Part shown: positions 1-8,878 of the stretch, in pieces
Numbering within the stretch: the stretch's first letter is position 1
Layout: the number at the start of each line of letters is the position of its first letter
DNA from: JAHFPN01 sp963765745
GTDB taxonomy: Bacteria; Pseudomonadota; Alphaproteobacteria; Rhizobiales; Xanthobacteraceae
Reading direction: 5' to 3'
Assembly (NCBI GenBank): GCA_963765745.1
Contig: CAVXXM010000003.1
Span: 62,001 to 126,000 of the forward strand
DNA length: 64,000 nucleotides
Notes under the pieces: model-generated
Seen by the model: the letters and a program-made list of their open reading frames with translations, nothing else
Told to the model about the DNA's origin: nothing
The model's database searches: none
Position numbers and translations under genes: made by a program

Positions 1-315
1 GCGCCGGCGGAATGTCGGAACATAGCTCCCGCGTAAAAGCCCGATGATGATCGGATCGTTGACGCCCGGACCAGCGTAATAGCGCTCCATCGTTCGTCGG
101 AGTCGCGTGGCTTCGACGCGGACGATGGGGTCGACCTGCGGGTTGAAGCCCGGGCCACGCCCGAGCGCCTCGATGCCGATCGTATATCCCTTGATCCGTT
201 TGGCCTCGCCGCGCAGTACGGCTTCGACGACGAAACGAAGGAAGCTCGCGAGCTGCGGCGAGCTGCGGAACAGTTCGCTGTCGATCACGCGATTCAGCGC
301 GGCGCGAATCTGCAT
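1..315 (-). CDS. N-terminal part of a protein with the rhizobial winged-helix-like N-terminal domain (truncated by window edge)
   Basis: The reading frame runs off the left edge of the window, so only about 105 N-terminal residues are seen. They contain LASFLRFVVEAVLRGEAKRI, then IGIEALGRGPGFNPQVDPIV, RVEATRLRRTMERYY and GSYVP. This is the pattern of the N-terminal domain that precedes adenylate cyclase or TPR domains in many rhizobial regulators. ATG at 315 gives a clean start. A second ATG at 358 (MSHGQQSDRTPPSP) lies in another frame and would join this one if one G of the GGGG run at 317-320 were an extra base, the same error type seen elsewhere in the window. The effector domain lies outside, so the function is unknown. 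Confidence 0.6.
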   Translation of the reverse strand, partial: MQIRAALNRVIDSELFRSSPQLASFLRFVVEAVLRGEAKRIKGYTIGIEALGRGPGFNPQVDPIVRVEATRLRRTMERYYAGPGVNDPIIIGLLRGSYVPTFRRR

Positions 316-515
316 CGGGGCTGGGAGGCGTCCGGTCGGATTGCTGCCCGTGGCTCATCGTGGGCTGCTCGTCCGCAGCGCAGAAATCTACTTCTGCGAA
401 AAAAGCGGGTGCATACGGTACGAGAGCTTTTCGGGATAGGCAAACAAGACGCCCCGATACGGATCAAGGCCCAATGCAGCATTGTCGAAATTATCAAGCA
501 GACACAGGGAAATAG

Positions 516-803
516 CTAAGCGTTCGCGACTTTGAGCAGCACGTCGGCGTGGCAGGGCCCGTCGAGCGGGCACCAGCAGGCAAGATCGTGGCCGCGCAAT
601 TCGCTGCGCGCATCGGCGGCATCGACGCGCAACTTTCCAGAATTTAGATCGCGGCGGTAGGACGCCACGGCTTGAGCGCGCGTAAGCTTTCCGGGCTTAT
701 GGGGATTTCCCCACTTGGTCGGCCGCGAGACGACGATCGCGCCCGCGGGCAGGCGGAAGCCTTTCTTGCGCGAGAGCTGCAAGCGGCGGGGCAGGGCGCT
801 CAA
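516..803 (-). CDS. DUF4326 domain protein
   Basis: A 95-residue protein, apparently complete, with the DUF4326 pattern: VSRPTKWGNPHKPG near residue 26, a middle ARAQAV-like helix, and C-terminal ACWCPLDGPCHADVLLKVAN with three clustered cysteines and a histidine. The family is small, common in proteobacteria and phages, and has no assigned activity; the Cys/His cluster suggests metal binding, which is inference. It starts with TTG at 803, which overlaps the TGA of the upstream manC, so it is probably the last gene of the manC transcript. Confidence 0.75.
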   Translation of the reverse strand: MSALPRRLQLSRKKGFRLPAGAIVVSRPTKWGNPHKPGKLTRAQAVASYRRDLNSGKLRVDAADARSELRGHDLACWCPLDGPCHADVLLKVANA

Positions 804-2248
804 TCCTTCTTGGCGCGCCGGTAATCGTCCTCGACGCGCACGATGTCATCCTCGGCCAGATAGGAGCCGGACTGGACCTCGATCAATTCGAGGGGAATTT
901 TGCCCGGATTTTCCATCCGGTGCAGCGCATTGATCGGAATATAGGCCGACTCGTTCTCATGCACGTCGCGCACCTGGTCGCCGATGGTGACGCGCGCCGT
1001 GCCGCGCACCACGACCCAATGCTCGGAACGGTGCATGTGTTTCTGCAACGAAACCCGCGCGCCCGGCTTCACCACGATGCGCTTGACGTGGAAGCGTTCG
1101 CCGCGGTCGATGTTCTGATAAAAGCCCCAGGGCCGATAAATACGCGCGTGCGTGTCGGCTTCGGAGCGGCCTTCCTTGCGCAGCCGGTCGACCAGGCGGC
1201 GCAGATCCTCGCTGCGGCTGCGGTCGGCCACCAGCACCGCGTCGTCCTCGACGATCACCACGAGATCCTTGACGCCGACCAGCGCGGCGAGCCGGCCTTT
1301 GCTCAACACATAGGAACCGCTGGTATCGAGGAAAACGACTTCGCCGTCGGCCGCATTGCGGTTGGCGTCCTGCGGCAGGAGCTCCCAGACCGCATTCCAG
1401 CCGCCCACATCCGACCAGCCATAGGAGGCCGGCACCACCGCGGCGCGGCGGGTCTTCTCCATCACCGCATAGTCCACCGACTTTTTCTCGGCGCCGGCGA
1501 ACGCGGCTTCGTCGAGCAGGCGAAAGCCGAGATCGTCCGTGGCATCCTTCACCGCACGCGCGACCGTCTCCGCGCTTGCGGGGTCGAACGCCGAATATTC
1601 GGCCAGCAGCACGTCGGCGCGGAACAGGAAATTCCCCGAGTTCCAGAGATAGCCATCCTTCACGTAGCGTTCCGCAGTCGGCGCATCGGGCTTCTCGACG
1701 AAGGCCTCGACGGCGCGCGCGGGCGCGGCATTCGGGATCGGCGGGCCTGGGCGGATATAGCCATAGGCGGTCGCCGGATGGTCGGGCTCGAGGCCGAAGG
1801 TGACGATGTGGCCGGCCTCGGCGGCCGGCCGTGCGTCGCGGCAGGCGGCGATGAACGCCGCAGGGTCGCGCACGACATGGTCGGCGGCCAATACGAGCAC
1901 GAGGGCCTTCGGCGTCTTTGCGGCGATGTGCGCGGTCGCGGCCGCCACCGCGGGGCCGGAATCGCGGCGCGCCGGCTCGAGCAGGATTTCGGCGTTGATG
2001 CCGATTTCCTCGAGTTGCTCGCGCACCAGGAAGCGATAGTCGCGGTTGGTGACCACTACCGGGCGTCCGAAGATGGCCGGGTCGGAGACCCGGGCGACCG
2101 TTTCCTGCAGCGTCGACTGCGGGCCAAGGAGCTTGAGGAATTGCTTCGGCAGGCTGTCGCGCGACGCCGGCCACAAGCGCGTGCCGGCGCCGCCGCACAG
2201 GATCACCGGACGGATCGGATCTGGCATGGGTTGGGTTTCCGCGGCCAC
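800..2248 (-). CDS. manC: mannose-1-phosphate guanylyltransferase / mannose-6-phosphate isomerase
   Basis: A 482-residue bifunctional enzyme of the ManC/AlgA/CpsB type. It makes GDP-mannose from mannose-1-phosphate and GTP, and its C-terminal cupin can supply mannose-6-phosphate from fructose-6-phosphate. The N-terminal pyrophosphorylase signature VILCGGAGTRLWPASR is at residues 15-30 with the PKQFL motif just after. The C-terminal half carries the type II PMI cupin (YRPWGFYQNIDRGERF, then SLQKHMHRSEHW). The length is normal for the family. The start is uncertain: GTG at 2248 or ATG at 2227, neither with a clear ribosome site. The product feeds Gmd, encoded nearby on the same strand, so the pair supplies GDP-mannose-derived sugars for surface polysaccharide. 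Confidence 0.93.
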   Translation of the reverse strand: MAAETQPMPDPIRPVILCGGAGTRLWPASRDSLPKQFLKLLGPQSTLQETVARVSDPAIFGRPVVVTNRDYRFLVREQLEEIGINAEILLEPARRDSGPAVAAATAHIAAKTPKALVLVLAADHVVRDPAAFIAACRDARPAAEAGHIVTFGLEPDHPATAYGYIRPGPPIPNAAPARAVEAFVEKPDAPTAERYVKDGYLWNSGNFLFRADVLLAEYSAFDPASAETVARAVKDATDDLGFRLLDEAAFAGAEKKSVDYAVMEKTRRAAVVPASYGWSDVGGWNAVWELLPQDANRNAADGEVVFLDTSGSYVLSKGRLAALVGVKDLVVIVEDDAVLVADRSRSEDLRRLVDRLRKEGRSEADTHARIYRPWGFYQNIDRGERFHVKRIVVKPGARVSLQKHMHRSEHWVVVRGTARVTIGDQVRDVHENESAYIPINALHRMENPGKIPLELIEVQSGSYLAEDDIVRVEDDYRRAKKD

Positions 2249-2285
2249 GTTCGATAATAGCGTAAACGTATGGCGCGTGCCCCGC

Positions 2286-4082
2286 TCAGGCGCTCGCCGC
2301 CTGCGGGACGTGGAACTGGACCTCGTAGACCTTGTGATAGCGGCCGCGCCGGGCGATCAGCTCGTCGTGCCGGCCGGTCTCGACGATGCGGCCCTTCTCG
2401 ACCACGCAGATCTTGTCGGCGGCGATCACGGTCTGCAGCCGGTGCGCGATCACCAACGTGGTGCGCGAGGCGCGCAGCTTGTCGAGCGCGCGCTGGATCT
2501 CGTGCTCGGCCTCGCTGTCGAGCGCCGCGGTCGGCTCGTCGAGCAGCAAAATGGGCGCATTCTTCAGGAAAGCACGGGCAATGGCGATGCGCGCCCGCTG
2601 GCCGCCGGAGAGCTGCAATCCGTGTTCGCCGACTTTCGTGTCGTAGCCCAGCTCGAAGCTCAGGATGAAATCGTGCGCGTAAGCGGCCTTGGCCGCGGCG
2701 ACGATCTCGTCCTCGGACGCGTCGGGTTTTCCGAAAAGGATATTTTCGCGCGCGGTGCCGGAGAACAGATAGACGTCCTGACTGACATAAGCGATCGCCT
2801 CGCGCAGCGAGCGGCGCGTGGAAGAGGCGATCGGCTGGCCGTCGATCAGGATTTCGCCCGACCGCGGCTCGTAGAAGCGCTCGAGCAAGTTCATGATCGT
2901 GGTCTTGCCGCCGCCGGAGGGCCCGACCAGCGCGGTGGTCTGGCCGGGCTCGGCGGCGAATGAAACTCCCTGCAATACGGGTTCAACCGGCCGGTAAGCG
3001 AACTCGACGTCGCGGAATTCGACCCGGCCGCGCGTTACCGCAAGATTCGGAAGGCCGGCCGCCTCGCGCTCGGCTGGAACGCTGTCGAGGATGTCGTACA
3101 GAAGACGGACGCCGACCAAGGCGTTGGAGAGATCGATGTTGAGCCGTGCAAGGCGTTTGGCGGGCTCGTAACACAGGATCAGCGCGGTCAGCACCGCCGC
3201 GAACTCGCCGGGGGTCTTGCCGCTGACGAGTACGTTATGGCCGGTATAGGCGACGGCTGCTGCGATAGCGAAGCCGCCGAGCGTCTCCATCAGCGGGCTG
3301 GCGCGCGCGCTGATGCGCGCCATCTTGTTTGCCGCAAATTCGGTGCTGTGGACGCTTGCGTGAAAGCGATTCCGTAACCGGTCCTCCAGGCCGTAGGACT
3401 TGACGATTCGGATGCCCTGCGCAGTTTCCTGCATGGTTTGCAGCATTTCGCCGAGACCGCCGAACTCGCGCTGAACGATCTTGCGCGCGCGGCTGATCAT
3501 CTTGCGGACGAAAAGTACCGCGATCGGCAAGGTGATCAGGCCAAGAACGGTGACGATCGGGTCCTGGGAAAACATCACGATGATCAGGCCGATGAGCGTG
3601 CAAACATCGCGTCCCAGGCTTGTGATCACCAGGTCGAGGACTTGCCGCGCTCCGCTGGCGCCGAAGCTCAAGCGGTTCATGAAATCGGTGGAATGACGCG
3701 CGGCGAAATAGGAGACGCCCTGAGCAAGCATGCTGTCGTACATGCGCTTGCGGAAATCGGAGATGACCCGGTTCCCGACATAGGCCAGGGTCACTGTCCC
3801 GCCGTACGCGGCCAGACCTTTGACCGTGTAGACGGTGATGATCGCTGCGCTAAGCAGCCAGACCAGGTAATAGGCCTGGTTCACGAAAATCCCGTTCACG
3901 ATCTCCTTGATCATATAAGCGGTGATGGCGGTCGTGGACGCGACGAGGAACATGAAAAACATCGCCAGGGCGTAGCCCTTTGCGTGCCGGCGCCCCTCGG
4001 TGCGCAGCAGACGCGGAATAAAAATGCGCACGTCTTCGCTGAACAGGCCGGAGAGAAGGCTCTTGATGCGATCAATCCACAT
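2286..4082 (-). CDS. MsbA-like ABC exporter (fused permease and ATPase)
   Basis: A 598-residue half-transporter. The N-terminal ~320 residues form a six-helix exporter domain. The ATPase half has Walker A GPSGGGKT at 387-394, the signature LSGGQ at 491-495, Walker B LLLDEP at 513-518 and the H-loop histidine at 547. This architecture matches MsbA and related lipid or glycan exporters, which flip lipid A core or lipid-linked saccharides across the inner membrane as homodimers. Its place among LPS sugar and core genes supports a lipid A or polysaccharide substrate, but substrate cannot be read from sequence. The 250 bases between its start and galE hold no convincing gene. Confidence 0.88.
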   Translation of the reverse strand: MWIDRIKSLLSGLFSEDVRIFIPRLLRTEGRRHAKGYALAMFFMFLVASTTAITAYMIKEIVNGIFVNQAYYLVWLLSAAIITVYTVKGLAAYGGTVTLAYVGNRVISDFRKRMYDSMLAQGVSYFAARHSTDFMNRLSFGASGARQVLDLVITSLGRDVCTLIGLIIVMFSQDPIVTVLGLITLPIAVLFVRKMISRARKIVQREFGGLGEMLQTMQETAQGIRIVKSYGLEDRLRNRFHASVHSTEFAANKMARISARASPLMETLGGFAIAAAVAYTGHNVLVSGKTPGEFAAVLTALILCYEPAKRLARLNIDLSNALVGVRLLYDILDSVPAEREAAGLPNLAVTRGRVEFRDVEFAYRPVEPVLQGVSFAAEPGQTTALVGPSGGGKTTIMNLLERFYEPRSGEILIDGQPIASSTRRSLREAIAYVSQDVYLFSGTARENILFGKPDASEDEIVAAAKAAYAHDFILSFELGYDTKVGEHGLQLSGGQRARIAIARAFLKNAPILLLDEPTAALDSEAEHEIQRALDKLRASRTTLVIAHRLQTVIAADKICVVEKGRIVETGRHDELIARRGRYHKVYEVQFHVPQAASA

Positions 4083-4335
4083 GTCGGTCGCCGTGCAGGG
4101 CGCGTTGATTGGGCACCAAGGTCGCGGGCGGCGAACCGCGATCGGCGACCGTGGTGCGGTGCGGCATCAAACCGGTTTTATGCGGCGAGTCAATCGAAAG
4201 ATCGGCGCGGAGACGAGCGGTTCGTTCAACGCTTGGCGGTCAGCCGTTGGAGTTCGACACGGAATGCAGGCGCGCTTGCCGAGACCGGCGGGCGGAAAGA
4301 CGGCTTTGCGAATTTTCTGCATCGCGATCCGGCAA

Positions 4336-5313
4336 TCAACGTACGAGCGTGCGCTCCCAGGCAAGCGCATGGGTAACGATGGTCGCCAGATCGTCGAGTT
4401 TGGGTTGCCATCCGAGCTTGGCGCGCACGCGGTCGGCGCGCGCCACGACCCCGGCAGGATCGCCCGGCCGGCGCGGCGACAGCGTCACGGGAAAGTCGAC
4501 GCCGGACACACGTTTCACCGCGTCCACGACTTCGCGCACCGAGTAGCCGCGACCGTAGCCGCAATTGAGGGTGAGGTTCTCGCCGCCTTTGCGCAGATGG
4601 CGCAGTGCCGCGACATGCGCTTCGATGAGATCGGTAACGTGAATATAGTCGCGAATGCAGGTGCCGTCGGGAGTCGAATAGTCGGTTCCGAAGATCTGCA
4701 TTCCCTTGCGCTTGCCGACCGCGGCCTCGCAGGCCACTTTGATCAGATGCGTCGCGTTCGGAGTCGATTGGCCGGTACGGCCGGCCGGGTCGGCGCCGGC
4801 GACATTGAAGTAGCGAAACACGATGGCTGAAAGTCCGTGCGCCGCCGCTGCGTCGCGCAGGATCCATTCGCTCATCAGCTTCGAAGTGCCGTAGGGCGAT
4901 TCCGGCTTGGGCCTGGCGTCCTCGTCGACCGGATTGGTGTCGGGATTGCCGTAAACGGCCGCGGTCGAGGAGAATACGTAGCGCTTGACGCCCGCGCGCA
5001 CGACCGCCGACAAGAGGGCGCGCGCATTCACGGTGTTGGTGAGATAATAGCCAAGCGGATCGGCGACCGAGTTGGGGACGACGACCTTGGCGGCGAAATG
5101 CGTGACCGCTTCGACATCGTGCTCGCGCAACACTTTCTCGACCAATGCTTCGTCGCCGACGTCGCCGACCACGAGCTTCGCCGGCTGAGGCACGGCTTTG
5201 CGGTTGCCGGTGGAGAGATCGTCGATCACTACGACCTTCTCGCCCGCATCGAGCAGGGCGAGCACCATATGGCTGCCGATATAGCCGGCGCCCCCGGTCA
5301 CCAGTACGGCCAT
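4336..5313 (-). CDS. galE: UDP-glucose 4-epimerase
   Basis: A 325-residue extended short-chain dehydrogenase. The NAD-binding motif TGGAGYIGSHM starts at residue 6, and the catalytic YxxxK is in SPYGTSKLMSEW, preceded by the serine-rich VFSSTAAVYG. Downstream NVAGADPAGRTGQ and ATHLIKVA match GalE rather than other epimerases. It interconverts UDP-glucose and UDP-galactose, giving galactose donors for surface polysaccharide. It lies 31 bases after gmd on the same strand, so the two are probably co-transcribed. Confidence 0.93.
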   Translation of the reverse strand: MAVLVTGGAGYIGSHMVLALLDAGEKVVVIDDLSTGNRKAVPQPAKLVVGDVGDEALVEKVLREHDVEAVTHFAAKVVVPNSVADPLGYYLTNTVNARALLSAVVRAGVKRYVFSSTAAVYGNPDTNPVDEDARPKPESPYGTSKLMSEWILRDAAAAHGLSAIVFRYFNVAGADPAGRTGQSTPNATHLIKVACEAAVGKRKGMQIFGTDYSTPDGTCIRDYIHVTDLIEAHVAALRHLRKGGENLTLNCGYGRGYSVREVVDAVKRVSGVDFPVTLSPRRPGDPAGVVARADRVRAKLGWQPKLDDLATIVTHALAWERTLVR

Positions 5314-5344
5314 GGCGAATCGCTTTCCAGAACTCGCAGGACTT

Positions 5345-6385
5345 CTAGTATAGAAGCCGGTTCTCGCGCACGCGCCGGTCGTCCTCTTCGGCCATCATGG
5401 TTACGAGATCAGCCAGGGTCGTGGTGGGGTTCCAGCCCAGCTCGCGCCGGGCCTTGGCTGCATCGCCGATCAGGAAATCGACTTCGGCCGGACGAAAATG
5501 GCGTGGATCGATGCGAATGATCGTTTTTCCGCTTTTGCGGTCGATGCCGGTTTCCCCATCGCCCTTACCCTTCCATTCGATGGCGAACCCGAGGCGTTCG
5601 GCAGCGAGCTCGCAGAAACGGCGGACCGACGTTGTCGTGCCGGTTGCCAGTACATAATCGTCGGCCGCCGGCTGCTGCAGCATGCGCCACACGCCCTCCA
5701 CGTAATCGCCGGCAAAGCCCCAGTCGCGTTGGGCCTCGAGATTGCCGAGCGACAGGAGCTCGCGGCGACCGTGCTTCACTTCGGCCAGCCCTGAGGTGAT
5801 CTTGCGCGTGACGAATTCGCGGCCACGTAACGGCGATTCATGATTGAACAGGATTCCGGAAACGCAGAAGAAGCCGTAGCTCTCTCGGTAATTGATCGTG
5901 AGCCAATGAGCGAAGAGCTTTGACACGCCGTAGGGGCTGCGCGGATGAAACGGGGAATCCTCGTTCTGTAGCTTCGTGCGATCGGCCACCTTACCGAACA
6001 TCTCCGAGCTCGAGGCTTGGTAGAGACGGATCTTGGGATCGACGGTGCGGATTGCTTCCAGGAGCCGTGCATTGCCGAGCGCGCCCACTTCGGCAGTGAG
6101 GATCGGCTGTTCGAAAGACACGGCGACAAAGCTTTGCGCGGCAAGATTATAGATCTCGTCGGGTTCGGTGCGCTCGATCGCGCGCATCACGTTGGTGATC
6201 TCGGTCAGGTCCAATTCCACGGGCTCGATATCGTTCTCGATACCGAGCTCCATGAGCCGGCTCATGCGTGGCGCCGCGGTGCGGCGCACGGCGCCGACCA
6301 CGCGGTAGCCCTTCTGCAGCAGGAGGCGGGAAAGATAGGCGCCGTCCTGTCCGGATACGCCGGTGATCAATGCAGTCTTCGACAT
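5345..6385 (-). CDS. gmd: GDP-mannose 4,6-dehydratase
   Basis: A 346-residue enzyme that converts GDP-mannose to GDP-4-keto-6-deoxymannose with tightly bound NADP. The motifs are ALITGVSGQDGAYLSRLLL at the N-terminus, LAAQSFVAVSFEQP, the catalytic SSSEMFG and SPYGVSKLFAHW (YxxxK), and the family-specific NHESPLRGREFVTRKI. Length and motifs are normal. The reductase or epimerase needed to finish GDP-rhamnose, fucose or perosamine is not in this window. Substrate supply from manC fits. Confidence 0.95.
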   Translation of the reverse strand: MSKTALITGVSGQDGAYLSRLLLQKGYRVVGAVRRTAAPRMSRLMELGIENDIEPVELDLTEITNVMRAIERTEPDEIYNLAAQSFVAVSFEQPILTAEVGALGNARLLEAIRTVDPKIRLYQASSSEMFGKVADRTKLQNEDSPFHPRSPYGVSKLFAHWLTINYRESYGFFCVSGILFNHESPLRGREFVTRKITSGLAEVKHGRRELLSLGNLEAQRDWGFAGDYVEGVWRMLQQPAADDYVLATGTTTSVRRFCELAAERLGFAIEWKGKGDGETGIDRKSGKTIIRIDPRHFRPAEVDFLIGDAAKARRELGWNPTTTLADLVTMMAEEDDRRVRENRLLY

Positions 6386-6527
6386 GGCAATTCCGGTTCT
6401 CCGCGCGGCCGCGGATTGGCATAGCGTTTCGTGCGTGGTTAAAGCAAGGTCGGATCCGAAATCGTACCGGGGCGCCGGGTGACTGCTGCAGAATTGCCGC
6501 GCATCCTAGGAGTTGCTCGTTGATCCC

Positions 6528-7634
6528 ATGCGCTTTGCTCTTGCAGTAGTAAAACTTTTCCCCTGGGGAGGCGTCCAGCGCGACTGCCTCAGGCTCGCGC
6601 GCGCCCTGCAGGATCGCGGTCACGAGGCGACGATCTTTACCAGTAGTGCGGAAGGGCCGTTACCGGCCGACATCGCCATCGAAATCCTACCGGCGCGCGC
6701 GCTTACCAATCACGGGCGTAACCGGAGTTTCTCGAATGCGTTGGCCCGCGCGGTCAAAGGCCGATATCAGTGCGTCATTGGTTTCGACAAACTCTCGGGT
6801 CTCGATATTCTCTATTGCGTCGACCCATCCGTCAGCGCGCGCCACCAAGTTCCGTTTTTAAGTTGGCTTCCACGGCGTCGTACACTGCTGGCGCTCGAAG
6901 CAGCGTCGTTCGTCGAGGGATCTCGCACCCGCATCATCGGGTTGTCGCAGATCCTGTTCGACGAATACCGGCACGCCTGGGGCACGCCCGACGAGCGATT
7001 TACTTTGCTGCCGCCGAATGTCGACGCGGCGCGGCGGCGCCCGCATTTGCGATCCGACGGCACCCGCGAACGGCTACGCCGTACGCTCGGTCTTGCCGAT
7101 GAATTTGTCCTGCTTTCGATCTGCGTGCAGCCGGAAGTGAAGGGCGTCGACCGGACCATCGACGCGCTGGCGAATGTGCCGGGGGCATTGCTTCTGGTCG
7201 CCGGGATCGAACCGGGGGATGCGAAAGGCCGGCGCATCATGGAAATCGCACGCGCGAACGACGTGACCGAGCGCGTGCGCCTGATGGGCCCGCGCGAGGG
7301 CATTCCGGAGCTCATGGCCGCCAGCGACCTCTTCGTCCACCCGGCGCGGCTGGAGACGACAGGCGCCGCGATCCTGGAGGCGATCGTGAATGGTCTTCCG
7401 CAAGTCACCAGCGCAGCGTGCGGCTTTGCCTCGCACGTGCAGCGCGCCGGGGCCGGCATAGTGTTGGAAGAGCCGTTTTCGGCGCCAGCGCTCGGACAGG
7501 CGCTTGCTGCCGCAGCCGATTCCGCCCGGCGTTCAAAATGGTCGGCGAATGGGGTCGCCTATGGAGCAAATCCCGAACTCTATCGCGGCATCGAGCGCGC
7601 GGCCGAGTTCGTGATCGCCGACGCCTCTCGATAG
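6528..7634 (+). CDS. glycosyltransferase family 4, WaaG/RfaG-like
   Basis: A 368-residue GT-B glycosyltransferase. The N-terminus MRFALAVVKLFPWGGVQRD and the run LARALQDRGHEATIFT are typical of the lipopolysaccharide glucosyltransferase WaaG. The C-terminal donor domain contains LMAASDLFVHPARLETTG and AILEAIVNGLPQVTS, the usual E-x7-E region. I chose ATG at 6528 because an AGGAG lies at 6508-6512; a TTG at 6513 is too close to it. The gene is divergent from gmd. It probably adds a hexose to the LPS core; the exact linkage is unknown. Confidence 0.85.
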   Translation: MRFALAVVKLFPWGGVQRDCLRLARALQDRGHEATIFTSSAEGPLPADIAIEILPARALTNHGRNRSFSNALARAVKGRYQCVIGFDKLSGLDILYCVDPSVSARHQVPFLSWLPRRRTLLALEAASFVEGSRTRIIGLSQILFDEYRHAWGTPDERFTLLPPNVDAARRRPHLRSDGTRERLRRTLGLADEFVLLSICVQPEVKGVDRTIDALANVPGALLLVAGIEPGDAKGRRIMEIARANDVTERVRLMGPREGIPELMAASDLFVHPARLETTGAAILEAIVNGLPQVTSAACGFASHVQRAGAGIVLEEPFSAPALGQALAAAADSARRSKWSANGVAYGANPELYRGIERAAEFVIADASR

Positions 7635-7666
7635 GTTCGCCGCCAAGCGCGCGTCTTCAATTTTGC

Positions 7667-8716
7667 TCAATCGCCAATTGCCGCTTGCGCGAGCAGCTTC
7701 GCGGCCCTGGCCGGATGCAGAGAAATCAAAAGCGTGAGCAGGCGAACGCGACCAAGCCACGATGGGCGGTCCTTGCGCTGAAGCAGATGTAGCAGCGCGC
7801 GCTGGGCAAGCCGCCGCTCGCCATGGTCGAGCCGTCCGGACAGATCCTCGAATAGCACGGGGTCGAGCGCCGCTGGATCGAGATTCACGGCGCCGGCCCG
7901 ATCGGCGAATTCGAGGAGGCGGAAATCGCGGGCGTCCGGCGCAAGAAACGAACCGGAGGCGATGGTTCGCCAATCGGGCGGCGCGGCGAGGCCTTCAAGC
8001 GGATCGGGCCGTCCCGCCTTGCGCTCCGTGGCGGCACGGCGGGCGATTCGGACGGAAAACGCCATCCGCACCTTCCGGCGTTCGGTCTCTGTCTGAGCGT
8101 GCACGCGATAGCGCACCAGAACCTCAGGCAAGTTGGCGACCCGGGCGCGTTCGGCGATGCGCAGCCAAAGGTCGTAATCTTCCGCTCCGGCGAGCGCCTC
8201 GCGGAATCCGCCGCATGCTTGCATCAGCTCAGTCCGCACCAGAATCGTCGAATGGATGAACGGGTTGCCGCGCTTGAGCGACTCGATGAGAGAGCTGTGG
8301 TTCATGGGAGGTTTCCGGATTCCAAGAACCCTTCCATGCTCGTCGACTTCCTCGGCGTAGCTGCCGAGTAAACCGAGTCCGGGATCGCCGTGAGCAGCCT
8401 GGACCTGGCGGGCGAGCCGGTCGGGAAGTGAAATGTCATCGGCATCGAGCCGCGCGATGAACGGCGTGCGGACGCCGGCAATTCCACGGTTCAAGGCGGC
8501 GACGAGGCCTCTCGGCTCCTGACGAATGACCGTAATCCGCGGATCGGCCTGCGCGAAATCGGCGAGGATCGCCGGGGTCGCGTCGCGGGACCCGTCGTCC
8601 ACAACGATGAGTTCGAAATCGCGCAGCGTCTGCTTCTGCAGGCTCCCGATCGCATCCCGCAGAAAGCGTTCGCCGTCGCGAACCGGCATGACAACATTTA
8701 CGAGCGGGGAAGGCAT
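7667..8716 (-). CDS. glycosyltransferase family 2
   Basis: A GT-A fold enzyme of about 349 residues. It begins MPSPLVNVVMPVRDGERFL, followed by FELIVVDDGSRDAT and ARLDADDISLPDRL, where the DxD metal-binding motif lies. The first ~200 residues are the catalytic domain; the C-terminal ~140 are not recognised. ATG at 8716 is preferred over an upstream ATG at 8764, since the extra 16 residues are not family-like. It converges on the WaaG-like gene with a 32-base gap. It is probably a core or O-chain sugar transferase. Confidence 0.83.
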   Translation of the reverse strand: MPSPLVNVVMPVRDGERFLRDAIGSLQKQTLRDFELIVVDDGSRDATPAILADFAQADPRITVIRQEPRGLVAALNRGIAGVRTPFIARLDADDISLPDRLARQVQAAHGDPGLGLLGSYAEEVDEHGRVLGIRKPPMNHSSLIESLKRGNPFIHSTILVRTELMQACGGFREALAGAEDYDLWLRIAERARVANLPEVLVRYRVHAQTETERRKVRMAFSVRIARRAATERKAGRPDPLEGLAAPPDWRTIASGSFLAPDARDFRLLEFADRAGAVNLDPAALDPVLFEDLSGRLDHGERRLAQRALLHLLQRKDRPSWLGRVRLLTLLISLHPARAAKLLAQAAIGD

Positions 8717-8878
8717 TTTCAGAGCGCCGGAGATTCTGGCACGAGGACCTCGGCAGACGATCAAGCCGTGATCACGGGCGGCAATCGAAACTGAACCGAT
8801 CGGCCCTGACTTTGCAACTCCTAAGTAGGCGCGGCCGATGGTGCCGTCGTTGCGACTATGGGGTAGCTCAGGTAAGCA

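Noticed and set aside
920..2257. A 445-residue frame antisense to manC
   Set aside because: It is a shadow of the well-supported ManC frame.
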